From Liolophura sinensis (Eukaryota > Mollusca > Polyplacophora > Chitonida > Chitonidae): a stretch of 64,000 bases of DNA. Below, in pieces: positions 1 to 10,453 of this stretch. A program made the position numbers and the translations under genes. Positions within the stretch are counted from its first letter, which is position 1. The number at the start of each line of letters is the position of its first letter. Location of the stretch: contig NC_088306.1 of assembly GCF_032854445.1 (NCBI RefSeq), forward strand, positions 15,905,764-15,969,763, in the 5' to 3' direction. Below the pieces are notes generated by a model, which was given only the letters and a program-made list of their open reading frames with translations, was not told where the DNA came from and ran no database searches.

Positions 1-1216
1 TAAATTCCATCCTTTGCCATTCAAATTTATATCATTCATTAATCAGGAATTTGCTTATATCACATAATTCAGTTTTAAAATAATCTGACTATATGATCCC
101 ATCAAGCACAGTTAGTATGCCATTGTGGATTTAGAACCAGACAACTACCAGAGTACTACACGGTCATTGAGCAATGCTGTGGACACTGTGAGCTACAGTG
201 TAAACAAACACTTTCAGCGCATGTGCACTTAGCATTTTGTTACTTCCTACTGTCCAACCTCATCCATCAAAATCAGCTCTAAAATCACTCTGGTCCTCGC
301 TTAAAAGCCCAAAAGAAGCATGTCATTGTTAGCCAATGAGTTTGTTGTTTGTTTTAAACTATTGTCAGCTGTGTAATATGCAAAAAATCAACATTTGTAT
401 TTATCTGAAGTCTTTGGCGCAGAATTGTGGCTTTGTCGTTTCCTGTTGTAAAAGTGACTATTACACAAACTCTAACACCTTGTTCCTCGATCCCCGCTAT
501 ATACTGGGTGCTATTGGGATGCAGTAGTACAGCAAAACGTGGTGCTAAAGGGATCCTACGACTGGGGATTTAACAAAACAAACTGGTGGGGCCCCCTGAC
601 AAGCTTTGGGGATGCTACATCTATTATTTGTAGTTGTACAAATATTCATGCTTCAATACATAAATAAATAAATAATGCATGATGAATATACCAGTGGCCT
701 GATAGTAGTCTGAGCACAGTGATCAGTAGGTTGAGAAATACTTGTGTAATCATACTCCAGTGCTATGCCTAAACCTCTAGTCAGGCACCTTGCCGTTCAC
801 AAATTTTGTTAGTAAATTAAACGATAATGTCTACTTTCAACAATTTCTGATATTTACTTGCCTCAACGTTTAGTCGTTGAATTAAAAAAATCCAGTAGGT
901 CTTAAATGGCACACTACAGAGTCCATCTAGATGGACTTAAAGGTAAATGGACCTTTTACGCCATATACCTCATTTAATTTGATCACATTAACATGTGAAT
1001 CGTCAAATGCCTAAGCTGCATAATTTGTAACAGTAACTTATTTGAGATAGTGAAAAATAAATTTTAAATAAAATCCAAAATTGTAAAAATTCAATGGACT
1101 AAAAGTAGTCACATTTATAAGAGAGTGCAAGTGCAAGTCTACTTGTCAGACATGCTTACATACCAGTATTATTTTTAACTTGCTGTAACTAATCTCTTGT
1201 TTATTTTACATTTTAG
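1..1216. other. Upstream region of GPALPP1, no gene recognised
   Basis: AT-rich, with no open frame of note. A pyrimidine-rich stretch ending in TTTTAG at 1211-1216 reads as a splice acceptor 43 bases before the GPALPP1 start codon. This suggests the gene has a non-coding first exon and a 5' UTR intron somewhere in or before this stretch; I could not place that exon or a promoter. The short open frame at 336-527 looks like chance. Confidence 0.4.
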
Positions 1217-1259
1217 GTATTAAACTTTGACATAATTTTGACTTAAACACCAAGCAAAA

Positions 1260-1910
1260 ATGGGTGACCGAGTCATTGGCCCTACTGTGCCTCCAGGCTT
1301 CAGAATGGAGAATAGGTCAAGTGACAGTGAAGAAGAACCATCATTGCCTTCAAAGAAAACTAATGAAAAGAAGACAAGTAACACGATAGGTCCATCATTG
1401 CCCCCTGATCTCAGACCAGCCAATCAAAGTAACACCATTGGTCCATCCTTACCACCAGGTTTCAAACCAGCCAATGACAATTCTTCCAGTGATGAAGAGG
1501 ATTCTATTGGTCCAGCTTTGCCTCCAGGACTGAAAACTGCCAATCATAATCCCTTCTGTGAGAATGAAAATGTAGTGGGGCCATCTATGGGTCCAAAAAT
1601 TCCAGTAGACGTCAGAAAGTCTTCTGCGAGAGCCGAGTCTGAAGAAGACAGTGACGAAGGAGGATTCATGGGCCCTGCTTTGCCACCAGGTTTCAAGATC
1701 AGCAAAGCTGAGCCTGTTTTGAAAGGTCCAATGCTGCCACCTGGGTTCGCTAATCAGTCAAAGGGGGATAACTCTGAGTCAGAAGAGGAAGATTATATGA
1801 GCATTGTTGGTCCTCTACCGCAGGAAATGGCCAGGGGAGGACAAAAGTCAAGCGTGTTGGAAGAGTTTGAAAAAAGAGCAACTAGTATGAAGGATAAACT
1901 GACAAAAAAG
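1260..1910 (+). CDS. GPALPP1: GPALPP1 coding exon 1 (GPALPP repeats)
   Basis: Residues 1-217. Begins MGDRVIGP and ends KLTKK at donor AAG|GTAGTT; the frame runs on to a stop at 1944 if the intron is retained. All eight GP-x-PP motifs lie here, alternating with S/D/E-rich linkers of casein-kinase-like composition (SDSEEE, SSSDEED, SESEEEDY). Two adjacent motifs (residues 42-55 and 58-70) are near-identical, pointing to local duplication of the motif unit. Confidence 0.93.
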
Positions 1911-4900
1911 GTAGTTGCTATTCTGTGTGTGGATGATGTAAATTGAATCTAATATTATAAATATAGCAACCAAGGTATATTATGCAATTGTACATCAGAT
2001 ATAGTTTTTCAGGGGCCTATGTGGCCGAGGAGGTTAGCACGCCAGCGCGGTACTATGACCCAGGAGCCTCCAACCAATGCAGTCACAGTGAGTTCAAGTC
2101 CAGCTCATGCTGGCTTCCTCTCTGGCCGTACTTGAGAAGAATTTGTCAGTAACCAACGGATGATTGTAGGATTTTCTTGGGGCTCTGTCCAGTTTCCTCT
2201 CACCATAATGCTGGCACCTGTGGCATAAGTGAAATATTCTTGAGCACGGGGTAAAACACCAACACCAATCAAATAAGTAAATAATAAATTTTATTTAAAC
2301 AGGAAATTATGATATGTTTTGACAATGCAACCTAACAGCTGTGCAAAGAGTTGTACTGGTACAAGTACTTCATAAGTATCACCTATGCGGTCACTGTGAG
2401 TTCAAGTCCAGCTCATGCTGGCTTCCTCCCCAGCCGTATGTGGGAAGGTCTGGCAGCAACCTGCGGATGGTTGTGGGTTTCCCCCGGGCTCTACCCGGTT
2501 TCCTCCCACCATAATGCTGGCCGCCGTCGTGTTTGTGAAATATTCGTACGGCGTAAAACACCAATCAAATGTATAAATAAATAAACTTCATAAGTAATAT
2601 GAATATACATAATTTCGTAGAGAATTCTGGTTTGTTTGAATCATCAGGACCTTCTTCCAACTCGCTTACATTAATCTACAGGGAGGTAAACTTATTTCTG
2701 ACTAATGAAGTTAGCTCCCAGCTATTCAATCAATCAATCAATCGATCATCAGCAGCCCTTGTCTAAATCATGCCTCTCTTACATTAATCTACAGGGAGGT
2801 AAACTTATTTCTGACTAATGAAGTTAGTTCCGAGCTATTCAATCAATCAATCAATCGATCATCAGCAGCCCTTGTGTAAATCATGCCTCTCTTACATTAA
2901 TCTACAGGGAGGTAAACTTATTTCTGACTAATAAAGTTAGTTCCGAGCTATTCAATCAATCAGTCAATCGATCATCAGCAGCCCTTGTGTAAATCATGCC
3001 TCTCTTACATTAATCTACAGGGAGGTAAACTTATTTCTGACTAATGAAGTTAGTTCCCAGCTATTCAATCAATCAATCAATCGATCATCAGCAGCCCTTG
3101 TGGAAATCATGCCTCTCTTACATTAATCTACAGGGAGGTAAACTTATTTCTGACTAATGAAGTTAGTTCCCAGCTATTCAATCAGTCAATCAATCGATCA
3201 TCAGCAGCCCTTGTGTAAATCATGCCTCTCTCTTACAGGACGATGATGTTCCTTTGGCAAGAGAGACGTGGATGTTAGAACTTCCCCCAGAAATGGGCAC
3301 GAATTTTGGTTTGTCAGCGAGAAAGTTTCGAACTAACCCAAGTACAAAAGGAGGCGATCGCTCGTGCTGGACTGACACACCCGCCGATAAGGCAAGGAAG
3401 GAACAGGTGAGAGAAACAACAACAATGTAGTGTGCTGCTATCAAGTAAATAAATGAATATCTTAAGCGCACGTTGTTTCGGCCAGTTTACAGTACTAAAA
3501 TTTGTGCAATACAAGTACGTATAAAATTACATTTTCTTCCCCAGATAAACCTGACCACCATTGCATATTACGTGGAAAATGTTTGAGAATTTAATACAAA
3601 ATGAATAAGTTGAAAAAATACATTTACATTTGCGGGCATAAGATTTGTCCTCTTTTTTTTTTTTGGGAGGAATTCCTCTTTATTTTTACGAAAAATGCAT
3701 CCAAAAAATGTTCAGAATTTCAATTCAGAAATGATAAAAATTACAAAATTATGAGTGTGATGTATAGTTTCCTCTTTTTCATCCCAGTATCTGTCTCATC
3801 CGTGCATGTGGTGTTTATATGTTAGTAATTTAATTGATTTCAAATTGTGATTATAATCTCTTTCAGGAGGGTAAATCTGGTAAGGGCAAATCCGCAGAGA
3901 GCCCTGAGACACAGATAATGAGTGTTCGAGACAAGAAGATAGCTGAACAAGTTGACAAGTACAACGTAAGTGCGGCTATGTGTGGCCAGCTGAAGAAGTT
4001 AACTAGTAAAACATCTTAAATGTAAATCAGGCTGCATGTGGCTAGCTGAACAAGTTAGCTAGTCAACTATAAGTCTAGCTATGTGTGGCTAGCTGAACAA
4101 GTTAACCAGTGCAGCATAAGTGTGACAGTGTGTGTCTAACTGAACAAGTTAACCTGTACAACATAAGTGTTGATTAATGTGTGGCTAGCTGAACAAGTTA
4201 AGGAGTGCAGTGTAATTGTGACAGTGTTTGTCCATCTCAGCAACTTAAGCAGTACAACATAAGTGTGTTAATGTGTGGATAACTGAACAAGTTAACTTGT
4301 ACAACATAAGTGTGACTGTGTATGTCTAGCTGAACAAGTTAACTTGTACAAAATAAGTGTGGCTATGTGTGGCTAGCTGAACAAGTTAACTTGTACAAAA
4401 TAAGTGTGCCTATGCGTGGCTAGCTGAACAAGTTAACTTGTACGACATAAGTGTGACTATGTGTGGCTAGCTGAATAAGTTAACTTGTACGACATAGGTG
4501 TGACTGTGTGGCTAGCTGAACTAGTTAACTTGTACAAAATAAGTGTGGCTATGTGTGGCTAGCTGAACAAGTTAACCAGTGCAGCATAAGTGTGACAGTG
4601 TGTGTCTAACTGAACAAGTTAACCTGTACAACATAAGTGTTGATTAATGTGTGACTAGCTGAACAAGTTAAGGAGTGCAGTGTAATTGTGACAGTGTATG
4701 TCCATCTCAGCAACTTAAGCAGTACAACATAAGTGTGTTAATGTGTGGATAGCTGAACAAGTTAACTTGTACAACATAAGTGTGACTATGTGTGGCTAGC
4801 TGAACAAGTTAACTTGTACAAAATAAGTGTGGCTATGTGTGGCTAGCTGAACAAGTTAACCTGTACAACATAAGTGTGTCTATGTGTGGCTAGCTGAACA

Positions 4901-6409
4901 AGTTAACCATTATTTGGAGCATTTATTGGCACTGAAATAAACAACTAACAAGAAATAAAGAATTTGTTAGATATGCAAAACTGAGACATGGATTGGTCTG
5001 ATTTTTATCCAGCAATTCTGAAAGAATCTGTATGTATGTCACACTTTGGTATCCATGCAGTAATAAGCCGACCAATATTTGCAGTCCCATTTAGTCTTCT
5101 TTTTACCCCTGACACTAGTATGTGGGATCAGAAGTATGGCAAGGCGTCTTGTGTTCTCCTCGGTATTATTGTAAGCTTATATCAAGTCTGAATCATACTC
5201 ATTTAATTGAGCTCTTCTCCCAGCATAGTGCTGGCTGTGGTCGTATTAGTGAAATGTTCTTGATTACCCTAAAAAACACTAATCAAATCATTAAGATTAA
5301 ATACTCATTTAATTGAGTGTGCCAGTACTTCAATAAATGTGTATGTAATCCCGTAATTGAATGCAGGACTGCTCTTTCATATCATTCATTATTCACATGA
5401 ATATCAAAATTGTCTCGTACCAACGAAACCTGTACAGTTAGCCATCCTTGTCTTACTTTTGTAGCAAAATAAAAGGAAAGAGACTTTGTTGGACATGCAT
5501 CAGACAGAACGAAAGAAGAAAAAGGTAAGTTCGAATAGTCTTTAGAGCAGGAGTTACTTGGACCCAAACAAAGGGATGATTCATCAGTCAGAAGAACCAG
5601 GTTCAGATTAGCTTTCCATTCATATTCGTACTCTTATCCCAGAAAGTTTGTGTACATAGCGTGCTGCCTTGATGTACTTTCCTTGTAAAATACAGTAATC
5701 TGCCATCAGGCATGTTTTTTTTCTTGAATTATATTCTTTAACTTGAATATGCAAATTCAGTAGTGTGTTACCTACAACGTGGACCATGTGTAGCTTCACA
5801 TCTTGGATATCTCCATATAGGTTGTGTGTTGGAGAGGCCTTGGCTGACTCTTTTAGCTATACAGAGTTATCATACCTTGACTGCTTAGGTCACAGGTTCA
5901 AATCCAGCTCTTGTTGCTACAGCTGCAGATTTAGGTCAGTAGGGTGTGCCAGGTACCTGGTGAGGGGAAGTGGGTTACTCTGGTATTCTCTACCCATAAA
6001 TCTGACTCTCAATGATTATCAAGTGAAAAATTTAAATGTGGCATAAAACGAAATAAATTATAGATAAAGGAAATTTATTATGTACTGCTTAAGACTCATA
6101 GTTGTGTGTGGGTTCATTAATAATAATGATGAAATTGAGGCATTATCATTACAAAAGAAATTTATGTTGGTACTACTTTCTATATCCCTCAAATAAGCAT
6201 AACTGTATTCTTCTAGAAATTGTCTTACTACTGTTCTTTTTGTCGAACAGAAGGAAGAAAAGGGTGAGGAGGCGAATGTAAGACGCCCTTTTGATCGCGA
6301 CCGAGATCTTCAAGTCAACAGATTTGATGACGCGCAGAGGAAATCAGTGATTAAGAAATCTCAGCAACTAAACACCAGATTCTCACATGGAGGCTCGCAG
6401 TTTTTATAG
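1260..6409 (+). CDS. GPALPP1: GPALPP motifs-containing protein 1 (whole gene span, five coding exons)
   Basis: CDS = join(1260..1910, 3239..3406, 3867..3965, 5465..5524, 6251..6409), 1137 bases, 378 residues. Every intron is phase 0 and has GT/AG ends. Exon 1 carries eight GP-x-LPPG-type motifs (residues 7, 44, 61, 84, 107, 138, 156, 184) separated by acidic serine-rich linkers; these name the family. The C-terminal half matches DUF3752: W-M-x-E-L-P-P-E near residue 228, GDRSCWTDTPAD at 257-268, and the terminal RRPFDRDRDLQVNRFDDAQ followed by LNTRFSHG. Vertebrate GPALPP1 is about 340 residues, so this is slightly longer, mostly in the linkers. The family is nuclear and poorly characterised; I know of no established biochemical activity. 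The start is the first ATG after a good acceptor, in frame with the first motif. The gene converges on RASA3. Introns 1 and 3 hold tandem arrays touching the splice sites. Confidence 0.93.
2012..2289 (+). mobile_element. tRNA-headed SINE (family A), near full length
   Basis: Starts GGGGCCTATGTGGCCGAGG, a diverged tRNA-like head with box A, then box B-like GAGTTCAAGTCC at about 2090, a central block with GGTTTCCTCTCACCATAATGCTGG, and an AT-rich tail of CAAATAAGTAAATAA. Family A is the commonest dispersed repeat in the window (about 20 copies, both strands). The head makes pol III transcription the likely origin. Confidence 0.85.
2367..2596 (+). mobile_element. 5'-truncated family A SINE with 12-bp target-site duplication
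   Basis: The SINE body is 2379-2584, starting near GCGGTCACTGTGAGTTCAAG, so the tRNA head is lost. It is flanked by identical ACTTCATAAGTA at 2367-2378 and 2585-2596, the signature of LINE-mediated insertion. The open frame 2351-2584 is only SINE sequence. Confidence 0.85.
2665..3231 (+). repeat. 113-bp tandem array abutting GPALPP1 exon 2 acceptor
   Basis: Five copies with starts at 2665, 2778, 2891, 3004 and 3117, exactly 113 bp apart, nearly identical. Each ends CATGCCTCTCTTACA-TTAATC. After the last copy the same CATGCCTCTCTCTTACAG is the real exon 2 acceptor (AG at 3237-3238). The unit carries an internal (AATC)n stretch. Confidence 0.92.
3239..3406 (+). CDS. GPALPP1: GPALPP1 coding exon 2
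   Basis: Residues 218-273, 56 codons, acceptor CTCTTACAG|GACGAT, donor GAACAG|GTGAGA. Encodes ETWMLELPPEM and GDRSCWTDTPADKARKEQ, matching the conserved start of DUF3752. The Cys in RSCWTD is where vertebrates have an aliphatic residue. Confidence 0.92.
3867..3965 (+). CDS. GPALPP1: GPALPP1 coding exon 3
   Basis: Residues 274-306, 33 codons, Lys/Ser/Glu-rich, ending DKKIAEQVDKYN. Acceptor CTCTTTCAG|GAGGGT; donor AAC|GTAAGT is consensus. The last 25 or so exonic bases and the donor seed the following array. This part corresponds to the charged helical segment of DUF3752. Confidence 0.85.
3966..4915 (+). repeat. 46-47-bp tandem array derived from GPALPP1 exon 3 / donor junction
   Basis: About 20 copies of a unit reading GCTGAACAAGTTAACTTGTAC then AACATAAGTGTGGCTATGTG. 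This is the exon 3 end (GCTGAACAAGTTGACAAGTAC) plus its donor AACGTAAGTGCGGCTATGTG. In the copies the donor GT reads AT (AACATAAG or AAAATAAG), so they are not usable donors; rare units read GTAATTG. A block of four or five units (about 4107-4290) recurs at about 4574-4755, so there is also a higher-order duplication. Confidence 0.92.
5211..5291 (+). mobile_element. Degraded family A SINE 3' fragment
   Basis: TTCTCCCAGCATAGTGCTGG, then TTAGTGAAATGTTCTTGA and CACTAATCAAATCA match the 3' half of the family A SINE with several changes. Confidence 0.6.
5465..5524 (+). CDS. GPALPP1: GPALPP1 coding exon 4
   Basis: Residues 307-326, QNKRKETLLDMHQTERKKKK, equivalent to the vertebrate segment with KES-L-M-D-x-H-Q-x-K. 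Acceptor TACTTTTGTAG|CAA, donor AAAAAG|GTAAGT. Highly basic; could serve as a nuclear localisation signal (inference). Confidence 0.9.
5840..6055 (+). mobile_element. Diverged tRNA-headed SINE in GPALPP1 intron 4
   Basis: A tRNA-like box B (CACAGGTTCAAATCCAGCTC at 5890) is followed by a GTTACTCTGGTATTCTCTACC block and CAAGTGAAAAATTTAAATGTGGCATAAAACG. It has the same architecture as other SINEs here but a different body, so probably an older subfamily. The open frame 5765-6046 is explained by it. Confidence 0.6.
6251..6409 (+). CDS. GPALPP1: GPALPP1 terminal coding exon 5
   Basis: Residues 327-378 and TAG stop at 6407-6409. Contains the strongest family signature, RRPFDRDRDLQVNRFDDAQ, then IKKSQQLNTRFSHGG and a hydrophobic end. 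Acceptor TTTTTGTCGAACAG|AAG. Confidence 0.93.
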   Translation, partial: KEEKGEEANVRRPFDRDRDLQVNRFDDAQRKSVIKKSQQLNTRFSHGGSQFL

Positions 6410-6519
6410 AAGGATGTGCATGTACATGTGCCGCTGGAAATGGCATCCTAATCTTTTGAGCTTGGACAGTTTCTGTGGTGGTCTGTGGTCTACTGCCATT
6501 CCTCAGGGGTATCACAAGC

Positions 6520-7125
6520 AAACCACAGGCCAGCTACAAGTCAACAAGCAAGCCCCAGGCCCAATACAGGTGCACGAGCATACCGCAGGCCAAATTGAGG
6601 TGAACAGCGAGCAAACCACAGGCCAGCTACAGGTGATTGAGCTTACCACAGGCCACCTACAGGTGAGCGTGCTAACCACAGGCCAAGCAGAGGTGATCAC
6701 GCAAGCCACGGGTTAGGTACAGGTGAACGAGCTTACCACAGGCCACCCACGGGTAAGCGTGCTAACCACAGGCCAACCAGAGGTGATTGCCCAATCCACA
6801 GGCCAGGTCTAAGTGAACGAGCAAACCACAGGCCATCTGCAGGTGAAAGGGCAAACCACAGGCCAGCTACAAGTGAACAAGCAGACCACACAGGGTTTTC
6901 ATTTAGAATTGGAGTTCAAAAGTACGCGGCTGAATTGAAAGTGATTATGATTTCAATAGTAAGAATTTTCAAAGTAGGCGTCTATGGGAACCGCAGTAAA
7001 CAGTTTTCTGCAGTCTGCTACTTGCCCTTTTTGAACACCCTGTCACAGGCTAGCTACAGGTGAACGAGCAGATCTCAGGCCAGCTACAGGTGAACGAGCC
7101 GACCACAGGCCAGCTACAGGTGAAC
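6520..7125 (+). repeat. 30-bp minisatellite in the GPALPP1 3' region
   Basis: About 13 units of AACCACAGGCCAGCTACAGG TGAACGAGCA type at 6520-6900, with three more at 7040-7125 separated by non-repeat DNA. Because 30 is a multiple of 3 both strands stay open (6387-6716 plus, 6512-6709 minus); I do not regard these as genes. Each unit holds a CAGGTGAAC, which resembles a splice donor. Confidence 0.88.
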
Positions 7126-7516
7126 AACACTGTACATGTAAATAATGAGGATTTGGGACATACATGTACATTTATATTCTTGTCTCTTGTGTGGATGGAT
7201 ACATGTGGTTTGGATTATAGACCAGTGATGTGATTCCAGTGCATACCAGACACATACAGTAATGGATCACACTGTCCAATACAGGTGGGTGTGTATGTCA
7301 TTTGACATCATTGGACACAGAGTCAAGACCACAAATCCCCAAAACCCTCCACTATTGTGCTTGTTACAGTATGTAGGGACTTACATATAGATTAAACTGT
7401 AGAATACAAGATTTTCATCTCCTAATTAAATGTAGGTAGTTTTTTATATGGACTTGATGTTTGCAAGAAGGTTGAACACAGAGAATTACAGTTGATGGCA
7501 AAACTTGCACCTGGCC

Positions 7517-7522
7517 AATAAA
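7517..7522 (+). terminator. Candidate GPALPP1 polyadenylation signal
   Basis: AATAAA followed about 25 bases later by GT-rich GTTTGTTTTCTATG. It is the most convincing signal between the stop codon and the next SINE, giving a 3' UTR of about 1.1 kb that would include the 30-bp array. Other A/T-rich hexamers exist, so the choice is tentative. Confidence 0.35.
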
Positions 7523-7560
7523 AGCTGACATAATTTATGAAACGTTTGTTTTCTATGTAT

Positions 7561-7818
7561 GAGGCCACTGTGGCCGAGGTGGTTAGCGTGCCACCGTGGT
7601 CCAATGACAGGAGCTTCTCAGCAACGCAGTTGCTATGAGTTCAAGTCCAGCTCACTCTTACTTTCTCTCCGCCCATACATGAGAAGGTCAGCAACCTGCA
7701 GACGGTTGAGGGTTTCCCTCGAGCTCTGGCCGTTTTCCTCCAACCACAGTGCTGTCCGCCATCGTTTAAGTGAAAAATTCTAGAGTACTGTGTAAAACAC
7801 CAATGAAATAAATAAATA
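7561..7818 (+). mobile_element. Family A SINE, near full length
   Basis: tRNA-like head GGCCACTGTGGCCGAGGTGG, box B GAGTTCAAGTCC at 7638, TTTTCCTCCAACCACAGTGC, and tail CAATGAAATAAATAAATAA. Confidence 0.85.
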
Positions 7819-8045
7819 ATTTTCACTGGCTAGGGTTTGTGAATCAAGCTGCTGGATAGCCAACTACAATCATGACAATTTACAGAAGAATTTCGTTCGT
7901 ATCCATGGAAATCTTGTCTTATTTTAAAAACTATTCATGATGGATGAATACTTCATGTTGAATATGTAAATAAATTGTAAACTTGTATATACCAGATAAA
8001 GAATTCGTGGTCAATCTTTGATAATTTGTGATGTCAGAAATCTGC

Positions 8046-8280
8046 ATGTGTACCATATTCCTTATTTCTTTTAACATTTGGGACACTTGGTCTGCTCATT
8101 TTAGCCACTATACATATAATTATAGCAGGAATATTGAGTTCTTTTTTCTCACATGATTAGACCATCTAATGAACAACATACTCGTATCTTTACTTTTCCA
8201 AAAGGCTGGTAAAGAAATGCAATATTCTACTATCAACATTATTACTATGTCCCAAATTCTAAAAGAATTAGAGTACATTT
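8046..8280. mobile_element. MITE-like element, copy 1
   Basis: Inverted ends: TTCTTTTAACATTTGGGACA at the left, and TGTCCCAAATTCTAAAAGAA at the right, about 180 bp apart. A second copy lies at 58824-59053 and shares the interior, including CTTTACTTTTCCAAAAGGCTGGTAAAGAAATG. No transposase frame. The small open frames 8169-8369 and 58792-58995 are shared only because the element is. Confidence 0.7.
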
Positions 8281-8559
8281 GGATAAGATTCATGTATATG
8301 ATTAGAAGACGATTGCACAAAGCCACTCCTGACTTTAGTCTAAGTTTAAGACCTCGTCAGAGTGGTTAATATTCGTTACTGGAAGTTCAAATTTTTGAAG
8401 GTTTGTGCTAGATAAAAAAGAGGTGCTCAAAATTTCTATGACCCCAAAATAATAACTACAATATGGTGTTTTAAATTTTGACTGTCAGAAATGACTTTGT
8501 TGAATCGGCCACTGTTCTGTTGTGCTTCAATTGTAACATGTTCAGCATTGCTTTTGTTC

Positions 8560-8760
8560 ACATCACACAGTTCTCTCCTTGTAGCATGACATATCCTGTA
8601 AGCAAACTTTTACCTGTAAGGAAGATTTTCTGGTGCACAGGACAACAGTTTACACTGGGCACTCTGGTTTCCTCCACCAGTAAATCTGACTGCCATCATA
8701 TACAAGTGAAAATATTGCTGGGTACAGCAATTAAACACCAATCGGTTAAATAGATAGATG
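8560..8760 (+). mobile_element. SINE 3' half, divergent subfamily
   Basis: CACTCTGGTTTCCTCCACCAG, then ATCTGACTGCCATCATATAC AAGTGAAAATATTG and TAAACACCAATCGGTTAAAT: the same 3' layout as family A but clearly different in sequence. Confidence 0.55.
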
Positions 8761-8954
8761 AATCATAATGCTAAAATTGTAATAAAATTCATAATTTGGG
8801 CCTGGCATCAGCTTATCAGATTCTTATCTGGACACTGGTAGAGGGTTTGCGCCACCACTGAACCTGTAAAGCTGCCCTCGTACTTGTCTGTCAGATAACA
8901 AGTAATGGTAGGCCATTCCCCCTCACAGCATATACAGATTTTTATATGCACACC

Positions 8955-9335
8955 ACAAGTCAACTGCTGCCAAGTGGATAAGACACCTGCCTTTCAGCTG
9001 CGAAGACACAAACTGGCAAAAGGTTTGGGTTCAAAACCCGCCTTGAACAGAATTTTTGCATTGCCCACTGTCATTGTTCGTAAGTCACACTTGATCCTCG
9101 GTGACAATAAGCAATCTACAGCCCTTTTGAGGACGTTTGCACAGTCAGATGTTTGTAAAATATCAGTTAATGTAATTCCACGAATCCACATGTGCATCAT
9201 ACTGATAAAGTTCTGTCAGGAACATGCCAAAGGCCAGTGGTTTAATCAGGGCACACAGGTTATCATGATCATGATAAAGTGAACAATTCTTGAGTATGGA
9301 GTTAAATGACGATCGAGTAAATAAAGAAAGCTAGG
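8955..9335 (+). mobile_element. Putative tRNA-derived SINE, other family
   Basis: TGCCAAGTGGATAAGACACC TGCCTTTCAGC resembles a tRNA 5' half, followed by a box B-like GGTTTGGGTTCAAAACCC at 9023. The 3' end has GTGAACAATTCTTGAGTATG GAGTTAAATGACGATCGAGT AAATAAAG. About 380 bp, long for one SINE; it may be two fused copies. Confidence 0.5.
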
Positions 9336-9339
9336 CTGA

Positions 9340-10290
9340 TCAATTCTGTAACTGATCTAAACTTTCAGCCACAAAAGTGCATTTTAGACACAAAAAGGTC
9401 ATAAAATACATGTAGTAGCACTACCGGCACACCAGTCATATAAGGAGAAATCACACTTTAGAGCCAGATTTGTAGGCTACTGGATAGTCTTGTGTTCATG
9501 TGTCAGTCCTATCGTTTTGAAAGAAATTAATGTCGAGATGCGAGACTTCACATTATATGAACTATATTCATCCTACCTTCCAAACTCGCGACAAGACATT
9601 TTTTAAGAACACAAGGATGAAAATGAGTTAAGGATGAAGTTTTAGGTCAAATACAGAATGTGGTCTATTAGCTTAGCTGAAGTATCAAGACAACACCGAA
9701 CGTAAAGCCATTTAGGCCTGACCTAACTGGGGTTTGAACCCAGGTCCCTTTACAGTACAAGAACTGACTGTTTTGATATTAACACAATAACAAAATCTCA
9801 GAAATCCATGACTATAATTACATGCTCTTTACTGAAGCTGTAGAAACAGGGTATCAACATACAGGAGTATAATAACACTAGCCTAAACTGTTAGACCAGC
9901 AAAATAGCCAATGGCTGGCTCACATATATAATACAAGTCATTTATTATACAGCACGGATTTTCACTGACGGGACTTTTAACAACAACAACAAATGTCAAC
10001 TTGGAAAGTGTACATGTACCTAATTTCCAAAACAAAACCATATACATGGATTATACCAGTCCTTCAACCTTCTGGTATATGTGGGGAGCTTGTTCATACT
10101 CAGATACAAGTCAAATATCTCTCTTTCATATTAAAGGAAAAGACCTCTAAAAATCCCAGTGGGCATCACGTACTGGACCACTTAACACTAGGCATAAATA
10201 TACTTTTATTTATTTTTTTTTACATTTTTGTGAAGAGAGGTAAAGGCGTTCAACCATTTGAATTTCAAGGTGGGCTTTATGGATCTGAGT
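9340..10290. other. Intergenic, nothing recognised
   Basis: No gene, array or SINE that I can support; the 9993-10292 open frame is lysine- and isoleucine-rich low-complexity translation without family resemblance. Confidence 0.4.
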
Positions 10291-10291
10291 A

Positions 10292-10453
10292 GGAACTCTG
10301 ACGTCACAAGAAGTTTTCTAACTCTAATCATGACACTGAATGTTGGAATAACTCTTTTCACCCCTGAGTAAAAGATCACAGAAACAATGTGCACAAATTT
10401 TTTTTACTTCTGATCAACATCAGGAAAAAAAGGTGATGTGACGTCAGAGTTCC
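10292..10453. repeat. 16-bp exact inverted repeat with two TGACGTCA cores
   Basis: GGAACTCTGACGTCAC at 10292-10307 and its exact reverse complement at 10438-10453, 130 bp apart. Each arm includes the palindrome TGACGTCA (10299-10306, 10439-10446), the CRE consensus. It could be the ends of a small MITE or a pair of regulatory sites. Confidence 0.7.

Larger units (their letters stand above)
1911..3238 (+). other. GPALPP1 intron 1
   Basis: Holds two SINEs in the same orientation (2012-2289 and 2379-2584) and then a 113-bp tandem array (2665-3231) that runs directly into the exon 2 acceptor. Confidence 0.8.

Noticed and set aside
1911-1946. Read-through of GPALPP1 exon 1 to a stop at 1944
   Set aside because: A good donor at 1911 and perfect phase-0 continuation at 3239 into conserved DUF3752 sequence make intron retention the less likely form.
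6387-6716. 109-residue frame overlapping the GPALPP1 end
   Set aside because: Different frame from the last exon and mostly the 30-bp array; the true stop is at 6407-6409.
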